A stretch of DNA of 64,000 bases from Microbacterium oryzae. GTDB lineage: Bacteria; Actinomycetota; Actinomycetes; Actinomycetales; Microbacteriaceae. Shown piece by piece: positions 10,440 to 19,070 of this stretch. The stretch covers positions 620,001 through 684,000 of the forward strand of contig NZ_JAUEPM010000001.1 of NCBI RefSeq assembly GCF_030406385.1, read 5' to 3'. The notes below the pieces were generated by a model. That model was not told the DNA's origin, made no database searches, and saw nothing but the letters and a program-made list of their open reading frames with translations. The number at the start of each line of letters is the position of its first letter. Position 1 is the first letter of the stretch. A program made the translations under genes and the position numbers.

Positions 10440-11594
10440 TCAGGCGACGCCCGGCTCCGCCATGAAGACCTCCCCGTCGCCCGCGAACCGCAGCTGCGCG
10501 GTGTCGGGGGTCGCGAACACCGCGCGCCCCGGCCGCAGCGAGACCGCGTCGCCCCCGTCGGAGACCGTCACCTCGCCGGCGGCCGCGAGCACGATGGCGG
10601 CGCCGGTCGGGCGGAGCACGGCGGGCTCCTCGTGCGCCACCGCCACGTGCAGCAGGCGGAAGTCCGACACCGGCACGGCGAACGACTCCACGGAGCGGGA
10701 GCCGCGGTCGCCGGCCACCGGCAGCACGACCGGCACGGGACCGGGCTCGGGGTCCACGATGGCGAGCAGCTCCTCGACGTCGATCCGCTTGGGGGTGAGC
10801 CCGCCGCGCAGCACGTTGTCGCTGGCCGCCATGAGCTCGACGCCGAGACCCGCGACGTAGGCGTGCAGCATCCCCGCCCCGAGGAACAGGCCCTCGCCGC
10901 GACGCAGGACGACGTAGTTCATCAGCAGCGCCACGACCACGCCGGGGTCCTGCGGGTGGATGCTGGCGATGTAGCGGGCGTTGGCGAGCTCGGCGGCGAA
11001 CTCCGTCGACTGCGCCTCCTCGAGCGCGGCGATGATCGCCGCGACGGTGTCGTCGGCATCTCCGCTGAGCAGCCAGCCGAGCGCGTCGCGCAGTCCCTCC
11101 GGGTCGCCCAGCCGGTCCCGCAGCGGCGCGGCCGACGCGCCGATCGCGTCCAGCAGGCGGCGCGTGGCCTCGAGCTCGCGCAGACCCGCCAGCGCCTCGA
11201 ACCGGTCGCTCAGCGCGACGATGATCTCCGGCTTGTGGTTGTCGTCGACGTAGTTGCGCGCGGCGCCGGCATCGAGCCTCGATTCGCGCGCGAACCCCGC
11301 CTCCGCCTGCCGCTTCGTCGGGTGCACCTGGATGGACAGGGGCGCGCCGGCCGCGAGCAGCTTCAGGAGATAGGGCAGGCGCCCGCTCGGCGAGACCCGC
11401 ACGCCGTTGTCGGCGATCCAGGCGTCCAGCGTGCGGCCGCTCCCATCCTCGACGTCCGCGGGGTCGGACGGATGATCCCCGAACCAGACCTCCGCCTCGG
11501 GGCCGGCGGCGGGGTCGCGGCCCTCCAGCGCGGCGATGAGCGAGCGGGAACCCCAGGCATAGTCCCTGGGAGCGTTGGCGAGGGGAACGAGCAC
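10440..11594 (-). CDS. manA: Mannose-6-phosphate isomerase, type I
   Basis: A 384-residue zinc enzyme interconverting fructose-6-phosphate and mannose-6-phosphate, feeding GDP-mannose and polyprenyl-phosphomannose for glycan synthesis. Family signatures include the AWGS start region, the metal ligands Q89 and H91 in SIQVHPTK, the LGAGMLHAYV motif and the SDNVLRGGLTPKR active-site loop with its Arg/Lys. Two cupin-like halves are evident. The GTG start (11592-11594) is 6 nt after a TAGGCT box, the leaderless arrangement. The gene is the last member of the left conserved block and directly precedes the polysaccharide region, transcribed away from it. Confidence 0.95.
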   Translation of the reverse strand: MLVPLANAPRDYAWGSRSLIAALEGRDPAAGPEAEVWFGDHPSDPADVEDGSGRTLDAWIADNGVRVSPSGRLPYLLKLLAAGAPLSIQVHPTKRQAEAGFARESRLDAGAARNYVDDNHKPEIIVALSDRFEALAGLRELEATRRLLDAIGASAAPLRDRLGDPEGLRDALGWLLSGDADDTVAAIIAALEEAQSTEFAAELANARYIASIHPQDPGVVVALLMNYVVLRRGEGLFLGAGMLHAYVAGLGVELMAASDNVLRGGLTPKRIDVEELLAIVDPEPGPVPVVLPVAGDRGSRSVESFAVPVSDFRLLHVAVAHEEPAVLRPTGAAIVLAAAGEVTVSDGGDAVSLRPGRAVFATPDTAQLRFAGDGEVFMAEPGVA

Positions 11595-11600
11595 GCCCCA

Positions 11601-11635
11601 AGCCTAGGGGGCGGGCATCGCGGTGACGGTAGCCT
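11601..11635. promoter_or_regulatory. Divergent minus 10 boxes for manA and the first ligase-like gene
   Basis: TAGGCT on the minus strand (11601-11606) is 6 nt before the manA GTG. TAGCCT on the plus strand (11630-11635) is 8 nt before the ATG at 11644. Transcription of the polysaccharide region's first plus-strand operon probably begins here. Confidence 0.6.
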
Positions 11636-11643
11636 GGTGCGCG

Positions 11644-13065
11644 ATGACGCAGCTGAGCCGGTACCCGGTCGCCGACCCGCCGACCGCGCCCGAGCGCGAG
11701 ACCACGGGCCACCTCCTGCTGCGCGCCTACGCCGTGCTCGTCGTCTTCTCCGCCTTCGCGCATTCCTTCTGGTGGAACCTGCTGGGCTTCGCCGGCGGCG
11801 CCGTGTTCCTGGCCGCCCTCACGCTCGGCACCGTCGCGATCTGGGTCCCCCGGCTGGCCCGACGCCGCGCGCCCTTCCCGTGGCGCCGGCTCCCGTGGCT
11901 CGCACTCGGCTACGTGGCCCTCGCGCTCGTGTCGCTGGCCTGGTCGTCGTGGGCGGCCACCACCGCCGTCACGTGGCTGCTCCTCGCGGCGGCGACGCTG
12001 CAGGGCGTGTTCCTGGCCGACGTGCTCACGTGGCGCGAGCTGCTGCGCTGCCTGGAGATCGCGCTGCGCTGGGTGCTGGGGCTGTCTGTCCTCCTCGAGC
12101 TGTGGGTGGCAGCGGTGCGGCATCGCCCGCTGCTGCCGAACTTCACCGACGTGCCGCCGCACCCGGATCCGCACTGGTACTGGGTGCGGGGCAACCTTCT
12201 CGACCCGGTGCTCGACCCGGGGCGGCTGCAGGGGGCCGTCGGCAACGCCAACCTCCTGGGCATCCTCTGCCTGCTCGCGCTCATCGTGTTCGGCGTGCGC
12301 CTGGCCGACCGCGCCCCCTCGCCCGTGGTGCGCGCAGTGTGGATGGCCGTGGCCGCGTTCCTCCTGCTGCGCTCGGGGTCGGTGACCACCCTCGTGGCGC
12401 TCGTCGTCGTCGCCGTCGTGCTCGGGGCCATCCTGCTCATGCGCCGCGCGCGCAGCCCGCGAGCGCGCACCCGTCGCTACGCACTGTTCGCCGCGGTCGT
12501 CGTCGTCGGCGCGGCACTCGCCCTGCTCCTCCGCGACCGGCTCCTCGCGCTGGTCGGCCGCGGTGAAGACCTCACCGGCCGCGGCGCCATCTGGAGCGCC
12601 GTCCTCGATCGCGCCACCGAGCGTCCGGTCGTCGGCCACGGGTTCGCGAGCCCCTGGCTCCCCTGGGATCCCGCCTTCGACGGCTGGATCGTCGATCACG
12701 GCATCACCGTGTTCCACGCGCACGACATGTGGCTCGACGTCTTCCTGCAGCTCGGCGCGCTCGGCGTCCTCGTCGTGCTCGGCGTGTTCGCCGCACTCGT
12801 GTGGCGCTCGTGGTTCTTCGCCGTCGACCGGCCTCGCTGGGACATCCGCGCCGACCGCCCGTACCAGACGGTCTCGCTCCTCCCCCCGCTCGTCGTGGCG
12901 ATGCTGCTCGTGCAGGGCCTGACGGAGTCGGGCCCCATCATGCTGTGGGGCTGGATGCTCGTGGTCGGGCTCTCGTTCAAGATCAAGGCGGCCCCGCTCG
13001 TCGACGTCGGGGCGGGCGAGGCGTCGGCTCCCGAGCGGCGACCGCTGCGGACCCGGCGCCGATGA
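11644..13065 (+). CDS. O-antigen ligase/polymerase-like membrane protein (Wzy_C type) 1
   Basis: A 473-residue polytopic protein with about eleven hydrophobic segments. The large loop region contains the family-typical GRGEDLTGRGAIWSAV and VVGHGFAS stretches followed by the HAHDMWLDVFLQLG motif, as in WaaL/Wzy_C proteins. Such proteins transfer or polymerise lipid-linked glycans on the outer face of the membrane. The start ATG at 11644 follows a TAGCCT box by 8 nt; an in-frame upstream start at 11623 would precede the box. The stop overlaps the next gene, a paralogue, as ATGA. Whether it is a ligase or a polymerase cannot be told from sequence. Confidence 0.85.
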   Translation: MTQLSRYPVADPPTAPERETTGHLLLRAYAVLVVFSAFAHSFWWNLLGFAGGAVFLAALTLGTVAIWVPRLARRRAPFPWRRLPWLALGYVALALVSLAWSSWAATTAVTWLLLAAATLQGVFLADVLTWRELLRCLEIALRWVLGLSVLLELWVAAVRHRPLLPNFTDVPPHPDPHWYWVRGNLLDPVLDPGRLQGAVGNANLLGILCLLALIVFGVRLADRAPSPVVRAVWMAVAAFLLLRSGSVTTLVALVVVAVVLGAILLMRRARSPRARTRRYALFAAVVVVGAALALLLRDRLLALVGRGEDLTGRGAIWSAVLDRATERPVVGHGFASPWLPWDPAFDGWIVDHGITVFHAHDMWLDVFLQLGALGVLVVLGVFAALVWRSWFFAVDRPRWDIRADRPYQTVSLLPPLVVAMLLVQGLTESGPIMLWGWMLVVGLSFKIKAAPLVDVGAGEASAPERRPLRTRRR

Positions 13066-14375
13066 CCTCGTCCGCGCCGATGGGGGCGGCCGTGCGCCTC
13101 CTGCGCTCGGCCGACACCGCCCGCGCGTACACCCTGACCACGCTGCTGGCGGTGCTCGGTGCGCACGCGATCGAGAGCACCGCGGGATCCGTGACGCTCG
13201 GCACCATCATCGTGTCGCTCGATCTCCTCGGCGTCGCGATCGTCATCGCCCGGCGCCGCGAGCTGCGCCCGCTCGGCTTCGCACCCACGAGCTTCGTCGC
13301 GTTCCTCGCGTGGGCGCTGGTGTCGACCATCTGGTCGTACGACGACGACGCGACCCTGGGCGGATGGCTGTCCCTCGTCGGCTACGGATTCCTCGCGCTG
13401 GTCATCGCGCACATCCGCGACACCCTGCAGACCGTGCGAACGCTCGGCGACGTGCTGCGGTGGCTGCTGGCGCTGTCGCTGGGGCTGGAGATCCTCGCCG
13501 GCGTCCTCCTCGACATGCCGTTCCCCTTCCTCGGGATCGCCGGGGAGATCGCGAACGGCGGGCCGATCCAGGGCATCTTCGGCACGCGCAACCTGCTGGG
13601 CTTCGTCTCCGTCGTCGCGCTCGTGACGTTCCTCGTCGAGCGCCGCACGCGGTCGGTGCCGCAGGCGACGGCGGTGTTCTCGATCACGCTCGCCGCCCTG
13701 CTGGCCATCCTGTCCGCGTCGCCCACGGCGGTCGTCCTCGCCGGGTCGGTGGCGGTCGCGCTCATGGCGCTCGCCCTGGTGCGCAGCACACCTGCGCAGC
13801 GTCGGCGCTCGCTGCAGTGGACCCTGGCGGTCGCGGTCGCGCTCGGGCTCTCGCTGGCCTACGCGCTGCGGCACCCGATCCTGCGCTGGCTGGACGCGAC
13901 GGCCGGCTTCTCGCTCCGCGCGGACCTCTGGAACGAGATCCTCAGCTGGGTGCAGATCCGGCCCATCCAGGGATTCGGATGGCACGGCACGTGGGAGGGC
14001 GACGCCTACCCGCTCAACGTCATAAACGTGCTCCTCGGCCAGTCGCACGCGTCGGCGCTGAACGCGTTCTTCGACGTCCTCCTGCAGCTCGGCTGGGTGG
14101 GGCTGCTGCTGTTCGCGGCGCTGTGCGGCGTCGCCTTCGTGCGATCGTGGCTGGTCGCGAGCGAGCGGAAGTCGACGGTGTACGCGTGGACGCCGGCCGT
14201 GCTCGTGGCGCTCATCGTCGACTCGATGTTCGAGAGCTTCACCCTCGACGGCGCCGGATGGCTCCTCCTGGTGCTCTGCGCGGTGCGGGCCGGCCAGTCC
14301 CGCTCCTGGCGGGAGAGCCTCGATCTGGTGGCGAGCGGCGGCGAATCCCAGGATCCGCTGGGGCCGGCGCGATAG
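13062..14375 (+). CDS. O-antigen ligase/polymerase-like membrane protein (Wzy_C type) 2
   Basis: A 437-residue polytopic protein of the same broad family as the gene before it. The diagnostic stretches are FGTRNLLGFVSVVAL, SLRADLWNEILSWV with IQGFGWHG, and the HASALNAFFDVLLQLG motif carrying the conserved His. It is translationally coupled to its neighbour through an ATGA overlap. Two adjacent, divergent paralogues suggest two substrates or a division into ligase and polymerase. A TAGGCT at 14373-14378 over its stop codon may give the following galactofuranosyltransferase operon its own promoter. Confidence 0.85.
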   Translation: MTSSAPMGAAVRLLRSADTARAYTLTTLLAVLGAHAIESTAGSVTLGTIIVSLDLLGVAIVIARRRELRPLGFAPTSFVAFLAWALVSTIWSYDDDATLGGWLSLVGYGFLALVIAHIRDTLQTVRTLGDVLRWLLALSLGLEILAGVLLDMPFPFLGIAGEIANGGPIQGIFGTRNLLGFVSVVALVTFLVERRTRSVPQATAVFSITLAALLAILSASPTAVVLAGSVAVALMALALVRSTPAQRRRSLQWTLAVAVALGLSLAYALRHPILRWLDATAGFSLRADLWNEILSWVQIRPIQGFGWHGTWEGDAYPLNVINVLLGQSHASALNAFFDVLLQLGWVGLLLFAALCGVAFVRSWLVASERKSTVYAWTPAVLVALIVDSMFESFTLDGAGWLLLVLCAVRAGQSRSWRESLDLVASGGESQDPLGPAR

Positions 14376-14430
14376 GCTCGACGGCGGCCCGATCCCGGTG
14401 CCGATCCCGTCTCGCATCCGGAGCTCCGCC

Positions 14431-16341
14431 GTGGCACACGTCCTTCAGAGCGTGGTCTTCCCGCTCGACCGCGATCCCGACCTCCTGCCGCTGTACATCG
14501 ACCCCGAGGTCTGGTCGACGATCGACGAGGAGCCGGTGCGCGTGTCCGACGTCGCGCACCTCGCCGATGTCCTCGGGCGCACCAGGGCGCGGATCCCGGC
14601 CGGCACGCGCGTGTCGTTCGCGACGTACTTCAACGCCTTCCCCGCGTCGTACTGGCAGCACTGGACCAACGTCCGCTCGGTGCGCCTGACCGTCCGCACG
14701 GAGGGCTCGGCGACCATCCTCGTCTACCGCTCCACCGGCGGCGCCGCTCAGCAGCGGATCGAGACGCAGGATGCGCACGGCGACGCGGAGACGGTCTTCG
14801 ACATCCCGCTCACGCAGTTCAGCGACGGCGGATGGCTGTGGTTCGACATCGTCGCAGGCTCCGAGGACGTCGTCCTCGCGGGCGGCGAGTGGACCACCGA
14901 GCAGGAGCCCGCGCGCGCGGGCAAGGCCTCCCTCGGGATCACGACGTTCAACAAGCCGGACTACTGCGTCGGCACCCTCGGCGCGCTCGCCGACGCCCCC
15001 GAGGTGCTCGAGCTCGTCGACCGGATCTTCATCGTCGACCAGGGCACGCAGCAGGTCGCCGCGCAGGAGGGATACGCCGACGTCGCCGGCCGCCTCGGTG
15101 AGCAGCTGCAGGTCATCGAGCAGCCGAACCTCGGCGGCTCCGGCGGCTTCGCGCGCGCCATGCACGAGACGCTGCAGCGGCCCGAGAGCGACTTCATCCA
15201 GCTGCTCGACGACGACGTGCGCATCGAGCCAGAGTCCATCCGCCGCTCCATCACCTTCGGACGCTTCGCCACGCAGCCCGTCCTCGTGGGCGCGCACATG
15301 TTCGACCTCCTCAACCGGCCACGGCTGCACGCCTGGGCCGAGGTCGTCGACGAGCACCCGTTCATGTGGCGGAACCTCTTCCAGGAGGAGATGCCGCACG
15401 ACTTCCGTCGCGCGAACATCCGTCAGACCCCGCTGCTGCACATGCGCATGGACGCCGACTACAACGGCTGGTGGATGTGCCTCATCCCGACCGAGGTGAT
15501 CCGCGAGGTAGGGCTGGCGCTGCCGGCGTTCATCAAGTGGGACGACGCCGAGTTCTGCCTGCGTGCGGGCGAGGCCGGCTACCCGACGGTGTCGCTGCCG
15601 GGCGCCGCACTGTGGCACGTGTCGTGGATCGGCAAGGACGACTCCATCGACTGGCAGGCCTATTTCCACGCTCGCAACCGCATCGTCGCGGGGCTGCTGC
15701 ACTCGAACGCGCCGCGCGGCGGCACGCTCATCCGCCACTCGCGCCGCGTGGACCTCAAGCACCTCATGATGATGCAGTACTACCCGGTGGCGCTGCGGAA
15801 CCGCGCGCTGCGCGACGTGCTGCGCGGGCCGGGGCACCTGGCCGAGAACATCGCCACCGCGATGCCGGAGGCGCGCTCGCTCGCCGCCCGCTTCCCGGAG
15901 ACCGTCGTCCACCGCGACCCCGCCGTCGTCATGCGCTCGCGCCGCGGCCGCCAGGTGTTCCAGCGGCTCAAGCAGCACGTCTTCGACAGCCCGACCGGGT
16001 GGCGGCTGCGGCTCTTCACGGCGCAGACGCTCCTGTCGCACTGGTTCCACGAGCCCGACCCCGCGAACGTCGCGCAGCCCGAGGTGGAGTTCGGCAAGGC
16101 CGACGCCCACTGGTGGCGCGTGCCGCTGTTCGACTCCGCCCTCGTGAGCGCGGCCGACGGGTCGGGCAAGAACATCTACACGCGCGACCGCCTGCTGTAC
16201 CGGCGCATGCTGCTGGACTCGGTCCGGCTGCACGCGCGGCTGCGGCGCGAGTGGCCGCGGCTGCAGCGCGAGTACCGCCGGGCGCTGCCGGACCTCGTGT
16301 CCGAGGAGTCGTGGCGCAGCATCTTCGGGAGGCAGTCATGA
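14431..16341 (+). CDS. glfT2: GlfT2-like galactofuranosyltransferase
   Basis: A 636-residue GT2 enzyme strongly resembling mycobacterial GlfT2 (637 residues), the polymerase that extends the cell-wall galactan with alternating beta-1,5 and beta-1,6 galactofuranose from UDP-Galf. The N-terminal beta-sandwich contains the conserved FATYFNAFPASYWQHWT block. The GT-A domain shows QPNLGGSGGF, the metal-binding DDD at 260-262, and the WDDAEF motif with catalytic-base candidates D371/D372, followed by GYPTVSLPGAALWHVSW. A helical C-terminal domain follows. GTG 14431 has GGAG 7 nt upstream; a longer form from GTG 14398 lacks one. The gene overlaps the GlfT1-like gene by ATGA. Galf transfer is a strong inference; bond alternation is not testable here. 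Confidence 0.9.
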   Translation: MAHVLQSVVFPLDRDPDLLPLYIDPEVWSTIDEEPVRVSDVAHLADVLGRTRARIPAGTRVSFATYFNAFPASYWQHWTNVRSVRLTVRTEGSATILVYRSTGGAAQQRIETQDAHGDAETVFDIPLTQFSDGGWLWFDIVAGSEDVVLAGGEWTTEQEPARAGKASLGITTFNKPDYCVGTLGALADAPEVLELVDRIFIVDQGTQQVAAQEGYADVAGRLGEQLQVIEQPNLGGSGGFARAMHETLQRPESDFIQLLDDDVRIEPESIRRSITFGRFATQPVLVGAHMFDLLNRPRLHAWAEVVDEHPFMWRNLFQEEMPHDFRRANIRQTPLLHMRMDADYNGWWMCLIPTEVIREVGLALPAFIKWDDAEFCLRAGEAGYPTVSLPGAALWHVSWIGKDDSIDWQAYFHARNRIVAGLLHSNAPRGGTLIRHSRRVDLKHLMMMQYYPVALRNRALRDVLRGPGHLAENIATAMPEARSLAARFPETVVHRDPAVVMRSRRGRQVFQRLKQHVFDSPTGWRLRLFTAQTLLSHWFHEPDPANVAQPEVEFGKADAHWWRVPLFDSALVSAADGSGKNIYTRDRLLYRRMLLDSVRLHARLRREWPRLQREYRRALPDLVSEESWRSIFGRQS

Positions 16342-17339
16342 GTGAGAAGCCGTCGGTCGTCGAGCAGACGTACGACCCGCGGGCGTTCGACCCCGCGTCG
16401 GCGACGATCGTCGTCGTCACCTACAACCGCTCTCACCTGCTGTCCAAGCTGCTGGTGTCGATCGGCGAGATGGACCCCAAGCCGGGCCGCGTCGTGATCG
16501 TCGACAACGCGTCGGCCGACGACACCGGCGACGTCGTGGCGTCGTTCCGCGAGCGCATCGGCACCGAGATCGTGTACCGGCGCCTCGAGGAGAACACGGG
16601 CGGCTCCGGCGGGTTCAGCGAGGGCATGCGCGTCGCGTACGAGCTCGGCTCCACATGGATCTGGCTCATGGACGACGACGTCGAGGTCCTCCCCGACGGG
16701 CTCGCTCGCATGGGCGTATGGGCGCCGCGGTTCAAGAGCATCCAGGGCCGCCGCTACGACTACGACGGCAGCGAGTTCTACTGGCAGTACCGCCTCTCGA
16801 TCCCGCTGGGCATCCCGATCCCGTTCGCGCCGGCGGGCTTCGACGCGACGGGCTACCGCGAGATGAACTCCGGGTGCTTCGAGGGGATGTTCATCCACCG
16901 CGACATCGTGCAGAAGGTCGGGCTCCCCGACCCGCGCTTCTTCATCTACTGGGACGACTCCGTCTACGGATGGCTCGCCTCGCTGCACACGACGAGCGCG
17001 ATCGTCGACGAGTTCGTGCTGCGCCGCACCCGCGAGATCAAGCAGTGGGACATGGGCGTCCGGCACCTCAACGCGTCCAGCAACGCCTACCGGTACTACA
17101 TCATGCGGAACCGCGGCATCATGCGGCACTACTTCGCCGAGCACGGCGCATACCGCCCCGTGCGCTTCGCGCTCGGGACCGCGCTCACATTCGCCAAGGA
17201 GCTCGTCCGCCTGGTCGCCGTCGAGCGCACCGTCCGCGGCACGAGCAACCTCTTCCGCGGCATGCGCGACGGACGGCGGATCGCCAGGGACGCCTCGTGG
17301 CGTCCGATGCCTCCCCTCACCGCCGACGAGACGCGCTGA
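16338..17339 (+). CDS. GlfT1-like family 2 glycosyltransferase
   Basis: A 333-residue GT2 enzyme with a GT-A fold: IVVVTYNR at residue 24, VDNAS at 55, ENTGGSGGF at 85, and metal-binding DDD at 112-114 in WLMDDDVEV. Its acceptor half carries MNSGCFEGMFIH and FFIYWDDSVYGW. Overall shape and the GGSGGF motif match GlfT1, the initiating galactofuranosyltransferase that adds the first Galf residues to the rhamnosyl linker. It overlaps glfT2 by ATGA with GGGAGG upstream. Co-translation with the GlfT2-like polymerase supports an initiator-polymerase pair. It could alternatively transfer another furanose or rhamnose. Confidence 0.75.
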   Translation: MSEKPSVVEQTYDPRAFDPASATIVVVTYNRSHLLSKLLVSIGEMDPKPGRVVIVDNASADDTGDVVASFRERIGTEIVYRRLEENTGGSGGFSEGMRVAYELGSTWIWLMDDDVEVLPDGLARMGVWAPRFKSIQGRRYDYDGSEFYWQYRLSIPLGIPIPFAPAGFDATGYREMNSGCFEGMFIHRDIVQKVGLPDPRFFIYWDDSVYGWLASLHTTSAIVDEFVLRRTREIKQWDMGVRHLNASSNAYRYYIMRNRGIMRHYFAEHGAYRPVRFALGTALTFAKELVRLVAVERTVRGTSNLFRGMRDGRRIARDASWRPMPPLTADETR

Positions 17340-17343
17340 CGCC

Positions 17344-17799
17344 ATGCTCGACATCGCCGATGACGCGCGGATCGATCCCTCGGTCCAGCTGCTGCACCGC
17401 GACGGCGATCGCGACATCTCGGTGGGCGCACGCACGAAGATCTACCGCGGGACCGAGGTCCTCGGCCCCGTGGAGATCGGCGCTGACGTGTTCATCAACC
17501 GCGATGCGTACATCCGCCCGGGCACTCGCCTCGGCGACCGCGTGAACCTCGGGCCGTTCGTGAAGCTCATCACCGACACGCACGACATCGGCGGCCACGA
17601 CAAGCGCGCGGGTGACGTGCGCCACGACCCCATCGTCGTGGGCGACGGCACGTGGATCGGCGCATCGGTCACGGTCGTCGGCGGTGTCACGATCGGCGCC
17701 GGCTGCGTCATCGCGGCAGGAGCCGTCGTGACGGAGGACGTGCCAGACGACACGCTCGTCGGCGGCGTCCCGGCCACGGTCATCCGTCGCCTGCGCTGA
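17344..17799 (+). CDS. Left-handed beta-helix (hexapeptide) acyltransferase
   Basis: A 151-residue protein made almost entirely of imperfect hexapeptide repeats such as IGADVF, IRPGTR, VGDGTW and IGAGCV, forming a left-handed beta-helix trimer. The loop TDTHDIGGHDKRAG supplies a candidate catalytic His. Members O-acetylate or otherwise acylate sugars using acyl-CoA in the cytoplasm. It begins 4 bp after the GlfT1-like gene, so it probably modifies the galactan-like chain or its nucleotide-sugar precursor. Mycobacterial galactan can carry succinyl groups added by an unrelated type of enzyme, so the group transferred here is unknown. Last gene of its operon; a long palindrome follows. Confidence 0.8.
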   Translation: MLDIADDARIDPSVQLLHRDGDRDISVGARTKIYRGTEVLGPVEIGADVFINRDAYIRPGTRLGDRVNLGPFVKLITDTHDIGGHDKRAGDVRHDPIVVGDGTWIGASVTVVGGVTIGAGCVIAAGAVVTEDVPDDTLVGGVPATVIRRLR

Positions 17800-17812
17800 C
17801 GCCCCGCCCCAT

Positions 17813-17887
17813 CCCGCGACAATCCAGCTGCACCGCCACCATTCCGCCGGCGGCCGCATTGTCGCCGCGGAGTGGAATTGTCGCGGG
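17813..17887. terminator. Long interrupted palindrome between convergent genes
   Basis: CCCGCGACAAT (17813-17823) and ATTGTCGCGGG (17877-17887) are perfect 11-bp inverted arms around a 53-nt loop. The loop contains a further partial copy of the arm (ATTGTCGCCGCGG) and its own GC-rich pairing potential. It lies between the convergent acyltransferase and GT2-GtrA genes and has no T-run. A bidirectional terminator or an extragenic palindromic repeat are both possible. Confidence 0.5.
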
Positions 17888-17913
17888 GCTGAGCGGGCGC
17901 AGCGGCAGGGGGG

Positions 17914-19065
17914 TCAGAGCTCGCCGGGCGACATCGCCTGCTCGTCGAGCTCCTCGAGGATGTGCTGCGCGCGCGGCGAGCGCCGCGGCGCGTACACGAC
18001 GAGGGCGTGGAACGCGTACCGGGCCACGAACGCCACCGCCAGCGTGATCGCGGCCGCGACGATGCTGGAGATGTGCCACGTCTCCACGAGCAGCGCCAGC
18101 ACGGGGATCCGCACGAGAGCCTCTGCGTTGTTGAACGCGAACGACTTGCCGAAGCGCGAGCGGCGACGCGACGCCTCCCCCAGCAGCTCCCGGAAGACGA
18201 ACCGCTCCTGCAGCAGGAAGTTGCCGATGATCGTCGTCTCGGCCGCGACGATCGCCGCCCACACGTACGCCAGGCCCGCATGGGTCAGCGCCCACATGAT
18301 CGCGAGGTTCACCACCGCGCCGAAGCCGCCGATGACCGCGAACGCCGACATCTTGCCGAACCGGAGCGCGGCGAGCTGGGCGAGGAACCGGGCGCCCTGA
18401 CGCACCGAGGCCTTGGACGACCCGGCCGCGCGCTCGGCGAAGTCGAACGGGATCTCCGCCGCCCGCAGCTGCTGGCGCGCGAGGATCTCGAGGAGGATCT
18501 TGAACCCGCGCGGCCGCAGCGGCGCAAGGTCGATGCGCGTGCGGTCGACGAGGAAGAACCCGGTCATCGGGTCCGAGCAGTCGCGCAGCCGGAGCGGGAA
18601 CATCGCCTTCGTCAGCGCCGTGGTCGTGCGCGAGACGAGGTTCCGCGTGAGATCCGCGAGACCCGCGGCCGAGCCGTCCGCGACGTAACGCGAGGCCGCC
18701 ACGACGTCGACGTCGCCCTCGCGGAAGCGCGCGATGAGATCGGCGATCTTCTCCGGCGGGTGCTGCAGGTCGCCGTCGATCACCACGCACACGTCGTACG
18801 CCGCGCGCTCGAGCCCCACGATCACCGCGCCGCTCAGGCCGCCTTCGCGGTTCTCGCGATGGATGGCCCGGACCGGCAGATCGACGAGGGCCGCGACCCT
18901 GCGCACCTCGTCCACGGTGCCGTCGTCGGAGTCGTCGACGAACAGCACCTCGCCCGCGATCCCCGCGAGCGCCGACTCGATGCGCCGCACCAGCGGCTCG
19001 ACGTTCGGCGCCTCGTTGTATGTCGGCACGATGATCGTCGCACCGGCGAAGTGGTCGGTCGTCAT
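17914..19065 (-). CDS. Polyprenyl-phosphate sugar synthase-like GT2 fused to GtrA domain
   Basis: A 383-residue two-domain protein. Residues 8-230 are a DPM1-like GT2 domain: IIVPTYNEA, D44/D45 in FVDDSDDGT, the metal-binding DGD at 97-99 in VVIDGDLQHPPEKI, then AASRYVADG and CSDPMTGFF. Residues from about 240 form a GtrA domain with four membrane helices beginning MSAFAVIGGFGAVVNLAIMW. It should make a polyprenyl-phosphate sugar in the cytoplasm and may help flip it. The ATG is 5 nt after the stop of the upstream membrane-protein gene, placing it last in a four-gene operon. The sugar is unknown (mannose or glucose are usual). Confidence 0.88.
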   Translation of the reverse strand: MTTDHFAGATIIVPTYNEAPNVEPLVRRIESALAGIAGEVLFVDDSDDGTVDEVRRVAALVDLPVRAIHRENREGGLSGAVIVGLERAAYDVCVVIDGDLQHPPEKIADLIARFREGDVDVVAASRYVADGSAAGLADLTRNLVSRTTTALTKAMFPLRLRDCSDPMTGFFLVDRTRIDLAPLRPRGFKILLEILARQQLRAAEIPFDFAERAAGSSKASVRQGARFLAQLAALRFGKMSAFAVIGGFGAVVNLAIMWALTHAGLAYVWAAIVAAETTIIGNFLLQERFVFRELLGEASRRRSRFGKSFAFNNAEALVRIPVLALLVETWHISSIVAAAITLAVAFVARYAFHALVVYAPRRSPRAQHILEELDEQAMSPGEL

Positions 19066-19070
19066 CGCGT

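Noticed and set aside
14398..14430. Longer GlfT2-like start at GTG 14398
   Set aside because: It lacks an upstream ribosome site and adds residues not seen in GlfT2 proteins, whereas GTG 14431 has GGAG at proper spacing.
12696..16233. Long minus-strand frames opposite the ligase-like and GlfT2-like genes
   Set aside because: They are rich in His, Arg and Glu without hydrophobic cores, and contradict the clear GlfT2 motifs on the plus strand.
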